From NCBI GenBank assembly GCA_046160485.1, contig JBJXGV010000037.1:1-5579 (forward strand): a stretch of DNA of 5,579 nucleotides, read 5' to 3'. Below the pieces are notes generated by a model that was not told the origin of the DNA, did no database searches, and was given only the letters and a program-made list of their open reading frames with translations. Source of the stretch: JBJXGV01 sp046160485 (GTDB taxonomy: Bacteria > Orphanbacterota > Orphanbacteria > JBJXGV01). Positions 1 through 5,373 of the stretch are shown here, one piece after another; the first letter of the stretch is position 1, and every line of letters begins with the position of its first letter. A program made the translations under genes and the position numbers.

Positions 1-2
1 CG

Positions 3-563
3 GCGGGGCTCGTCGAGGACGACGCGCCGCGCGCGCGCGGCGGCACGCGCCCCGCGGGCGCACGCGCGGAAGGGTCGCGCACTGACGGTGCGCGCGCACC
101 CGCGACGACGATCCCCGGCGGCTTTCCGCTCCCGCCCAAGCCCGCGCCGCGCAAACCTGACCCGCTGCGCGGCGCGCGTCTGTTTCGCTACGAGGTCACC
201 GGCGGCTTTACGGTCCTCGTCGGCCGCACGAGCGCCGACAACGACACGCTCACGCACAAGATCGCGAAGTCGTGGGATCTTTGGTTTCACTCGGGGCAGA
301 CGAGCGGCTCGCACGTGATTCTCGTGAAGGGAAACGCGAAGGCGAACCCGCCGAAGGAGGCGCTTCTCGAAGCGGCCGCGCTCGCCGCGTTTCATTCGAA
401 GGCGCGCAACGCGGGCATGGTGCCGGTGATCTACACCGAGAAGCGCTACGTGCGGAAACCGCGCAAGAGCCCCGCGGGCCTCGCGAGTTGCGAACGCGAG
501 AAGACGCTCTTCGTGCGGCCGAACGCGCTCGAAGACAAACGCGTCGCGCGCACGGAAGAGTAG
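3..563 (+). CDS. NFACT-R (DUF814) domain protein, RqcH/Tae2-like, 3' end only
   Basis: The frame is open from base 3 to the TAG at 561-563 (186 visible residues); the start lies outside the window. The last ~125 residues match the NFACT-R RNA-binding domain: a GRTSADNDTLTHK segment, DLWFH, GSHVIL, a Pro-Lys-Glu-Ala-Leu-x-Glu-Ala-Ala helix, AFHSKAR, VPVIYTEKRYVRKPRKSPAG and a closing KTLFV. In the family, full-length NFACT proteins (RqcH, Tae2/NEMF) bind tRNA and the 50S-peptidyl-tRNA complex in ribosome-associated quality control, adding C-terminal Ala tails to stalled chains. That assignment needs the N-terminal NFACT-N domain and its Asp-Arg catalytic pair, which are not visible. The ~55 residues before the domain are an Arg/Ala/Gly/Pro-rich low-complexity linker with coding-like third-position GC. 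The usual PGSHV reads SGSHV here. The gene converges on the regulator, with 9 bp between the stops. The domain is certain enough; the exact role is not. Confidence 0.88.
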   Translation, partial: AGLVEDDAPRARGGTRPAGARAEGSRTDGARAPATTIPGGFPLPPKPAPRKPDPLRGARLFRYEVTGGFTVLVGRTSADNDTLTHKIAKSWDLWFHSGQTSGSHVILVKGNAKANPPKEALLEAAALAAFHSKARNAGMVPVIYTEKRYVRKPRKSPAGLASCEREKTLFVRPNALEDKRVARTEE

Positions 564-572
564 GCGGCCGGA

Positions 573-3083
573 CTAGCGAATCTTGCGCGGGCGGATCTGG
601 TACTTGAGGAGCTTGTAGCGGAGAGCTTGGCGGGACATTCCGAGGAGATGGCCGGCGCGGGATTGGTTGCCGCCGCTGGCGGCGAGCGCGGTCTCGATGC
701 GCGTTCGCTCGAGGAGCGCGACGTCGCTGTGAAGTCCGTCGGCCGCGGCGGTTGAGTTGGCACGCGCCGCGTCGAACGCCGCGCGGATGCGCGACGAAAG
801 ATGCGTAGCCTCAAGAGCGCGGCCGGCCGGCACGAGCGACGCGGCGCGCTGCATCTCGTTGTCGAGTTCGCGCACGTTGCCCGGCCACGGGTACGCGAGG
901 AGTGCACGCGCGGCCGCGGGCGCGATCCCCGCGATCGTCTTGCCGCACTGCGCGGCGCGGCGCGCGAGCAAGTGCCGCACGAGGAGCAGCGCATCCTGCC
1001 CGCGCTTTCGCAGCGGCGGAATGTCGAACTCGTGCGCGCAAAGCCGGTAGTAGAGATCGCGGCGGAAGCGGCCCGCTTCCATCTCGCCGCGAAGATCGAC
1101 GTTCGTCGCCGCGACGAATCGCACGTCGATCTTCCGCGTCTCCGTCGCGCCGACGCGTTTCACCGCGCGCTCCTCGAGCGTGCGCAACAGCTTCGCCTGC
1201 GTCGGCAGCGGGAGGTCGCCGATCTCGTCGAGGAAAAACGTGCCGCCGTGCGCCGCCTCGAAGAGACCCTTCTTGTCCTGCGATGCGCCGGTGAACGAGC
1301 CGCGCGTGTGGCCGAACAGTTCGCTCTCGACGAGCGAGTCGGGGAACGCGCTCGCGTTCGCGGCGACGAACGCGCCGGTGCGGCGGCTCGCGGTGTGCAC
1401 GAGGCGCGCGAGCATCTCCTTGCCCGTGCCGGTCTCGCCGAGAAGGAGCACGCTGCCGTCGAGAGGCGCGACCGACGAGAGGCGCTCGACGAGGTGCAGC
1501 ACGATCGGATCGCGCGCAACGAACGACCAGCCTTCCTCGGGAATCGTAAACGCGATGTGCGACGCCGGCGCGCTCGCCGGGTCGACGAGCGGGATGATGA
1601 CGTCGTCGTCGATGTTCACGGGCGTCGCGAGTCGGGAAACGCGCCGAGTGCGCGACTTCGTGCGAGGCGGAGATTGAGCGGGCTGCTTTGTGCTTGCCGT
1701 GGGCAGCGTGTGGTCGGCTTGCGCGCGGTCGGGCGCCGCGCCGCGGAGCACATCGTGCGAGTCGAGGGAATCGAGGTTGTCGAGTGCCTGCTGCGAGAGT
1801 GCGAGTTCGCCGCGCGCGCCCATCTCCGCAAGGATCGCGATACTCGCTTCGTAGGCGCGGCGCGCGGCGTTGAGACGCCTGCGCCCGAGCGCGATATCCC
1901 CGAGCGCGCGAAGCGTCGACGCCTCTTCCTTGCGGTCGCCGCAAGACCGGTTCACGTCGAATGCGCGCCGCGCGAACGCGAGCGCTTCGAACATCCGTGC
2001 GTCGTGCGTTGCGTTGTCGCCGCCAGCGCGTGCCGCCAGCGCCTCATGCAGCGCCGCCTCCGACAACCGCCGCGTCGGCTCGCCGGTCACGTCGCCGCGC
2101 GGTGCGATCCTCTCGCCAATCTCAAGCGCCTTCTCCCACTCGACCCGCGCCGCCGCCCAATCCCCCCGCGCCCGCGCGAGATCGCCGAGGAACTCGTGTG
2201 CGAGCGCCTCCTCGCGCGCGAAGCGCCGACACTGGCACTGTGACAACGCCTCGTGCAGGTCCGTACTCGCAAGCTCGAACTGGCTGAGCGTCGCAAGCGC
2301 TCGTCCGCGGGCGAGGAGAGCGCGAGTCCTCGCTTGCGCGAGATGGTATCGGTTGGCGAGTACGAATGCCGCCGACGCGGATTCCACGGATTCACGCGAA
2401 TTGCCAACGACGAACTCGAGCACGCTAAGGTTGATGTGGAACGAGCATTCGAACCGAGGGAGAATCATTCGACCTTGCAGCCGCTTCGCCTCAAGCAAGA
2501 CGCCACGCGCGCGCTGTATGTCGCCGCACTTTCTCAACACAAGGGACAGATCTTTCAAGGAACGCGCGACACCGGCTATGTTCCCCGCTCTCCTGAATGC
2601 GGCCGCGGCGTCCTCAAAGCAAACGAGAGCCTTCCGTTGTTCGCCCTTTCGCTTTAGCCCCGCGCCCAAGACCATGCAGAACTCGCCGAACAGATCGTGT
2701 TCTGAGCTCGCCGCCACATGATGATGAATTTCTCCAAGACGTCCTAGCGTATCGTCATATCGACCCTCGGCTTGGTCGAGTCCGGCCGAGAGAACCTCGC
2801 AGTTCCAGTTCACGACAAGATCGACGCGCGCGAAGCTCTCGAGATTCTTCAGAAACCCGCGAGATGTCTTCGTGTCGCCGAGTGCGTACGCGGCCCAGCC
2901 TCCGGCAATCCACACGGCGCACTCTGGGCCTCCCGGGTAAATCGCTCTGCCTTCCTCGGACGAAATCGCACGCGCGAGCGAAACCGCTTGTTCAAATGCG
3001 CCAGACGCGTAGCCCAAGCGAACGCGGACGAGAATCTCAGCGATCTCCGGACGGTCACATGAACGATCGTCTCTCACAGGCAC
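573..3083 (-). CDS. Sigma-54-dependent transcriptional activator with N-terminal TPR sensor (TPR / AAA+ / Fis-type HTH)
   Basis: 836 residues. Residues ~15-440 are helical TPR-like repeats, clearest at ~136-169, 176-202, 296-326 and 389-421 (GDxxxAxxxxEKALEI-type pattern). Residues ~441-515 are a Pro/Ser/Thr/Arg-rich linker, and ~520-770 the sigma-54 AAA+ domain: Walker A GETGTGKE (549-556), ESELFGH (586-592), L1 loop GSFTGA (595-600, Ala of GAFTGA replaced by Ser), Walker B GGTFFLDE (613-620), arginine-finger segment RFRRDLYYRL (672-681) and WPGNVREL (733-740). A Fis HTH ends the protein (~788-828, GGNQSRAGHLLGMSRQALRYK). It should bind a distant DNA site and use ATP hydrolysis to open RNA polymerase-sigma-54 complexes. 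There is no receiver, GAF or PAS domain, so the TPR array is presumably the sensor, for a protein or peptide ligand. The given start is GTG at 3083; a second GTG at 3077-3075 sits 5 nt behind GGAG (3086-3083) and may be the true start. It lies 30 bp behind the small secreted-protein gene, so the two are probably co-transcribed. Confidence 0.93.
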   Translation of the reverse strand: MPVRDDRSCDRPEIAEILVRVRLGYASGAFEQAVSLARAISSEEGRAIYPGGPECAVWIAGGWAAYALGDTKTSRGFLKNLESFARVDLVVNWNCEVLSAGLDQAEGRYDDTLGRLGEIHHHVAASSEHDLFGEFCMVLGAGLKRKGEQRKALVCFEDAAAAFRRAGNIAGVARSLKDLSLVLRKCGDIQRARGVLLEAKRLQGRMILPRFECSFHINLSVLEFVVGNSRESVESASAAFVLANRYHLAQARTRALLARGRALATLSQFELASTDLHEALSQCQCRRFAREEALAHEFLGDLARARGDWAAARVEWEKALEIGERIAPRGDVTGEPTRRLSEAALHEALAARAGGDNATHDARMFEALAFARRAFDVNRSCGDRKEEASTLRALGDIALGRRRLNAARRAYEASIAILAEMGARGELALSQQALDNLDSLDSHDVLRGAAPDRAQADHTLPTASTKQPAQSPPRTKSRTRRVSRLATPVNIDDDVIIPLVDPASAPASHIAFTIPEEGWSFVARDPIVLHLVERLSSVAPLDGSVLLLGETGTGKEMLARLVHTASRRTGAFVAANASAFPDSLVESELFGHTRGSFTGASQDKKGLFEAAHGGTFFLDEIGDLPLPTQAKLLRTLEERAVKRVGATETRKIDVRFVAATNVDLRGEMEAGRFRRDLYYRLCAHEFDIPPLRKRGQDALLLVRHLLARRAAQCGKTIAGIAPAAARALLAYPWPGNVRELDNEMQRAASLVPAGRALEATHLSSRIRAAFDAARANSTAAADGLHSDVALLERTRIETALAASGGNQSRAGHLLGMSRQALRYKLLKYQIRPRKIR

Positions 3084-3113
3084 TCCAACTTGGAATGAGC
3101 GCTGTTCATCGCG

Positions 3114-3383
3114 CTATAGCCCCAGGATCTCCGCTACGACTACAACAACCGTATTGATACCGAGAGAAGACAGACTCCCCGCAGCACACTCTTCAGCGCT
3201 CGATGGGCTAACCGGCGGCGACGGGTACGCGAGTCCGGGGTCATCCGGATCGCCTTCGGTGACGACTTGTTTTTCGAAGCGGGGCTGGTTGATGAGCCAC
3301 GCGGCCGCGTCGTCGGGGGCGAGCGCGAGCGTGCCGAACAGCAGGCACGCGCCGAGACAGGCGGCAAGACTGCGCCGCATCAT
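3114..3383 (-). CDS. Small secreted protein with signal peptide and hydrophobic C-terminus (candidate signal peptide precursor)
   Basis: 89 residues, family not recognised. Residues 1-28 form a Sec signal peptide: MMRR, a hydrophobic core (LAACLGACLLFGTLALA), then an acidic DD and AAA before Trp29, the likely cleavage point. An LGAC string at 10-13 resembles a lipobox but lies inside the hydrophobic core, so lipidation is less likely. The mature part (~61 residues) has an acidic GDPDDPG turn, a Pro-rich stretch (YPSPPVSPSS), a single Cys (residue 68), and ends in a hydrophobic tail, NTVVVVVAEILGL. The ATG at 3383 follows GGAGGGAGGAGG (3403-3392) by 8 nt, an excellent ribosome binding site. 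Third-position GC is high from this ATG onward and mixed upstream, which supports this start. A longer in-frame start at 3545 also has AAGGAG and would give 143 residues with no leading signal peptide. The gene sits 30 bp before the TPR/sigma-54 regulator. A role as the ligand or pre-signal for that regulator is inference. Confidence 0.72.
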   Translation of the reverse strand: MMRRSLAACLGACLLFGTLALAPDDAAAWLINQPRFEKQVVTEGDPDDPGLAYPSPPVSPSSAEECAAGSLSSLGINTVVVVVAEILGL

Positions 3384-3391
3384 GGAAAACG

Positions 3392-3403
3392 CCTCCTCCC
3401 TCC
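3392..3403 (-). promoter_or_regulatory. Strong Shine-Dalgarno tract of the small secreted protein
   Basis: Read on the minus strand the tract is GGAGGGAGGAGG, ending 8 nt before the ATG at 3383 (11 nt before the next ATG at 3380). It decides the start in favour of the short, signal-peptide-bearing form. Confidence 0.75.
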
Positions 3404-3551
3404 GGGCGCGGGCGCGCTGCGCGCGTTCTCCGCCCCGAAAATGAATTGGGCCGCCAGCGCACGAGGGCGCGACGGCCAATGTTTGGTCCGTGGATGAGCG
3501 TGATGAGTGTCGCCCAACATCGGAAGAAGGGGCGTGCGAAGTCATTGGGCA

Positions 3552-3557
3552 CTCCTT
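3552..3557 (-). promoter_or_regulatory. Second, upstream Shine-Dalgarno (AAGGAG) in the same frame
   Basis: AAGGAG on the minus strand lies 6 nt before an ATG at 3545-3543 that is in frame with the small secreted-protein gene, with no stop in the 54 intervening codons. The intervening codons have mixed third positions, unlike the gene proper. This may be a chance match, or it may initiate a longer isoform of 143 residues. Confidence 0.3.
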
Positions 3558-3589
3558 CTGAGGCGCGCGAGGCCCCAAAATGGTGATTC

Positions 3590-3619
3590 AGGCTACCAGG
3601 GCCTCTCGCGGCCCGTCAA
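3590..3619 (-). promoter_or_regulatory. Candidate sigma-70-type promoter for the secreted protein/regulator operon
   Basis: On the minus strand: TTGACG (3619-3614, 5 of 6 to TTGACA), an 18-nt spacer, then TAGCCT (3595-3590, weak -10), preceded by TGG (3598-3596) as an extended -10. Transcription would start near 3583, giving a leader of about 200 nt to the ATG at 3383. A perfect 16-bp palindrome lies 4 bp upstream of the -35. The -10 is poor, so this is a tentative call. Confidence 0.3.
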
Positions 3620-3623
3620 CCGA

Positions 3624-3639
3624 GTTTTCGACCGAAAAC
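3624..3639. repeat. Perfect 16-bp palindrome, candidate regulator binding site
   Basis: GTTTTCGACCGAAAAC: two 7-bp arms (GTTTTCG / CGAAAAC) separated by AC. It is AT-richer than the surrounding GC-rich DNA. It lies ~240 bp upstream of both the secreted-protein ATG (3383) and the methyltransferase ATG (3884), and just upstream of the candidate -35 on the minus strand. The symmetry and position fit a dimeric activator site such as the enhancer of a Fis-HTH protein; which protein binds it is unknown. As an RNA hairpin it is improbable because of the 2-nt loop. Confidence 0.45.
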
Positions 3640-3691
3640 GGCCCGGGGGTGAGGGCGCGGCGGGGGCGGCTGCGAGCGGGGGGCGACTGTG

Positions 3692-3727
3692 AGCCGGGAG
3701 GGCGGAGTGCAAGCCGGGAGTGCGGAG
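3692..3727. repeat. Two-copy tandem repeat, 20-bp period
   Basis: AGCCGGGAGGGCGGAG at 3692-3707 recurs as AGCCGGGAGTGCGGAG at 3712-3727, one mismatch in 16, spaced by 20 bp. It lies in the purine-rich part of the divergent control region. It may be a local slippage duplication or a pair of protein sites on nearly the same face of the helix. Confidence 0.5.
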
Positions 3728-3751
3728 GGAGGAGGGCGGCGGGCGGGCGGG
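3727..3751 (+). other. G-quadruplex-capable G-run tract
   Basis: Five GGG runs on the plus strand (3727-3729, 3734-3736, 3741-3743, 3745-3747, 3749-3751) with loops of 4, 4, 1 and 1 nt satisfy the usual G3-N1-7 pattern. It is followed at once by a GCGGGCCCGC palindrome (3747-3756) and a short CCCGC/GCGGG inverted repeat (3752-3767). It sits upstream of the candidate -10 of the methyltransferase operon. High GC content makes some such motifs expected by chance. Confidence 0.4.
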
Positions 3752-3811
3752 CCCGCGAGCATGCGGGTTTGCGCGGCGGCACCGCGGAACTCGCGGCGCG
3801 TGGCGCTTCAC

Positions 3812-3820
3812 TGCTATGAT
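3812..3820 (+). promoter_or_regulatory. Candidate extended -10 promoter for the methyltransferase operon
   Basis: TGCTATGAT: an extended -10 (TGn) followed by TATGAT, 5 of 6 to TATAAT. It stands out from the GC-rich surroundings. No -35 hexamer is recognisable at 17 bp, as is usual for extended -10 promoters. Transcription would begin near 3827, leaving a ~57-nt leader that contains the AAAGGGA ribosome binding site (3874-3880). Confidence 0.4.
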
Positions 3821-3883
3821 CGCCGCGGCGCGCGAGCCAAACTCGCCGCCAGCTCTCGGAGCACTCACTCACGAAAGGGACTC

Positions 3884-4663
3884 ATGATCGAACTCGCGTC
3901 GATGATTCTTTTGTCGGGGCTGCTCGTGGCGGCGCAACACGGCGCGCACGATGACGCGCGCAGCGGCGACGACGCCCCAGCGAAAACTCACGAGATGCAT
4001 CACGCGAACGCTGACACCGCCGCGAACGAGTACGGAGACACACACGCACACGAACACGCGCACGACGACGACGCGACCGTGCGCCACGCGTTCGACGACG
4101 TCGAGCATTGGGTGGGCGTCTTCGACGACACGGCGCGCGCGGCGTGGCAGATGCCCGACTCCGTTGCGGGCGCGCTCCTACTCGTTCCTGGCAAGGTCAT
4201 CGTCGACATCGGCGCGGGCACCGGCTACTTCAACGCGGCATTCGCGCGCCGCGTGCGCCCCGGCGGTAAGGTCATCGCCGCGGACGTCGAGCCGAACCTC
4301 GTCGCGCACATGCTGCGCCGCGCCGCCGCCGAGGAAACGCCCGAGGTGTTCCCGCTGCTTATCCCGACGGACGCGCCGCGCATCCCGATCTCCGCCGACG
4401 TCGTATTCGTCTGCGACACGTACCATCACATCGACAACCGCGTCGCGTACTTCACATCGCTGCGTTCGCTCCTCAATCCCGGCGCCATCGTGGCGATCGT
4501 CGATTTCAAGCTGATGGAAATTCCAGTCGGGCCGCCGGTCGGGCACCGGATCGCGCCGGAGCGCGTCGCCGAGGAGATGAAAACCGCGGGCTACGCGCTC
4601 TATCGCGAAGAAGCGTTCCTTCCGTACCAGTACATGCTGCTGTTTCGCGTGGCGGAGCGATGA
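3884..4663 (+). CDS. Exported His-rich class I SAM-dependent methyltransferase-fold protein
   Basis: 259 residues from the ATG at 3884, placed 3 nt after AAAGGGA; a longer frame from 3689 has no ribosome binding site. Residues 1-18 form a short hydrophobic leader (MIELASMILLSGLLVAAQ), which lacks a basic n-region, so export or anchoring is probable rather than certain. Residues 19-75 are Asp/Ala/His-rich with 11 histidines, including HAHEHAH at 54-60, a likely metal-binding tether. From ~68 comes RHAFDDVEHW, FDDTARAAWQMPDSV, then the Rossmann MTase core: motif I VDIGAGTGYF (107-116), the motif II acid in AADVEP (132-137), DTYHHIDNRVAYF (178-190), and NPGAIVAIVDFK (198-209). The tail has GPPVGHRIAPE and a C-terminal LPYQYMLLF. 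This core matches a family of uncharacterised methyltransferases annotated only as domain proteins; the substrate is unknown. It overlaps the next gene by 4 nt (ATGA), indicating an operon. Confidence 0.85.
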   Translation: MIELASMILLSGLLVAAQHGAHDDARSGDDAPAKTHEMHHANADTAANEYGDTHAHEHAHDDDATVRHAFDDVEHWVGVFDDTARAAWQMPDSVAGALLLVPGKVIVDIGAGTGYFNAAFARRVRPGGKVIAADVEPNLVAHMLRRAAAEETPEVFPLLIPTDAPRIPISADVVFVCDTYHHIDNRVAYFTSLRSLLNPGAIVAIVDFKLMEIPVGPPVGHRIAPERVAEEMKTAGYALYREEAFLPYQYMLLFRVAER

Positions 4664-5373
4664 GCGTGCGCGCCGCGGCCGACGCCGTGCTTCGTGCGCT
4701 GCGAATCCCGCGGATCGCGCTGGCTTGCACGCTCTCTGCCGCGTCGTGCGTCGCGTTCGCGCCGGCGGCGCGCGCGGAACCGCGCGGCCTCGTGATCGAC
4801 GCGGGCACGGGCGTCGGGTCCTTCCGCCCGCGCGACGTCGCGAATCAGCTCACGCGCGTCGAATCCGATCGCGTCACGTCGACGATGCTCGACCTCGGCG
4901 TCGTCGCGCGCCCCTACGATCGCGTCGGCCTCGCGCTCGAGTTCGGCTACGGCCGCTCGTGGAACGGCAGCTTCACGCAGACATCGCCCTCGACAACCGA
5001 CTTCGAAGACGTCGTGTGCAAGATCGACCTCGAGGCGCGCGACTACTTGCGCTTCAACGGCGCGGTCATCGTCGATTTGGCGGGCGGCTCGACGCGCCCC
5101 TTCGTCGTGGCGGGCGGCGGCGCGTGGGTCTTCCTCGAGAAGGAAGCGCGGAGCACGGTGGTCTGCTCCGATGGCACCGGCGGCGGCCTCGACGTGAACA
5201 CGGTGTCGAGCCCCGAAGAGCCGCTCCTCATCCTCGGCGGCGGCGTACGCTTCCGCGACAGCGCGCGCGTGAGCGTTCGCTGCGACTACCGCGCGAACAT
5301 CATCTTCGAAGACGACGGCGAGAGCGTCGTCAATCAGGTGCGCGTCGGCGTGTTGTTCGCGCCCAAAGGTTAG
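4660..5373 (+). CDS. Predicted outer-membrane beta-barrel protein
   Basis: 237 residues. The ATG overlaps the preceding stop as ATGA, so translation is probably coupled. Residues 1-39 are a long signal peptide with Arg-rich n-region, hydrophobic core and an AxA-type end (ARA, cleavage before Glu40). The mature part (~198 residues) alternates amphipathic, aromatic and Gly-rich strands typical of small barrels: GLVIDAGTGVGSF (43-55), MLDLGVVARPYDRVGLALEF (76-95), YLRFNGAVIVDLAG (129-142), RPFVVAGGGAWVFLE (146-160), PLLILGGGVRFRDSARVSVR (188-207), and a last strand QVRVGVLF (226-233). The size and GGG turns fit an 8-stranded OmpA/OmpW-like barrel. There is no terminal Phe; the chain ends APKG. 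Mature cysteines are at 120, 169 and 208; 120 and 169 flank loop-like regions and could pair. The function is unknown. Its operon partner is the His-rich exported protein, and the next ORF begins on the base after its stop. Confidence 0.75.
   Translation: MSVRAAADAVLRALRIPRIALACTLSAASCVAFAPAARAEPRGLVIDAGTGVGSFRPRDVANQLTRVESDRVTSTMLDLGVVARPYDRVGLALEFGYGRSWNGSFTQTSPSTTDFEDVVCKIDLEARDYLRFNGAVIVDLAGGSTRPFVVAGGGAWVFLEKEARSTVVCSDGTGGGLDVNTVSSPEEPLLILGGGVRFRDSARVSVRCDYRANIIFEDDGESVVNQVRVGVLFAPKG

Larger units (their letters stand above)
3384..3883. other. Divergent control region without a supported gene
   Basis: These 500 bases separate the minus-strand small secreted-protein gene from the plus-strand methyltransferase operon. 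They contain the two Shine-Dalgarno tracts and the tentative promoter on the left, a palindrome at 3624-3639, a G-rich block with a 20-bp-period duplication and five GGG runs at 3692-3751, and a candidate extended -10 promoter at 3812-3820 on the right. Open frames crossing it (for example the upstream extension of the methyltransferase frame from 3689) lack ribosome binding sites and are Arg/Gly/Ala-rich, as expected from chance in GC-rich DNA. No RNA gene or CRISPR was seen. Confidence 0.6.

Noticed and set aside
811..1944. 377-codon minus-strand frame inside the regulator
   Set aside because: Same strand, shifted frame, Arg/Ala repeats only; a by-product of high GC third positions.
801..2243. 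480-codon open frame on the plus strand opposite the regulator
   Set aside because: Arg/Ala/Glu-rich antisense shadow of the sigma-54 regulator; the regulator frame carries unmistakable family motifs and this one has none.
3345..3356. Lipobox-like LGAC in the small secreted protein
   Set aside because: The Cys lies in the middle of the hydrophobic core, with nine more mostly hydrophobic residues after it; an ordinary cleavage near AAA/Trp29 fits better.
3801..3815. TGGCGC-N4-CTGC resembling a -24/-12 sigma-54 promoter ahead of the methyltransferase gene
   Set aside because: The spacing between the GG and GC elements is one base short of the strict sigma-54 requirement, and the site overlaps a better extended -10 match.
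3689..3883. Upstream extension of the methyltransferase frame (65 more codons)
   Set aside because: No ribosome binding site, Arg/Gly-rich low-complexity translation, and the ATG at 3884 has a good Shine-Dalgarno followed by a hydrophobic leader.
4037..4072. CAC/GAC-rich microsatellite-like stretch
   Set aside because: Explained by the in-frame His/Asp codons of the HAHEHAHDDD segment; not an independent repeat element.
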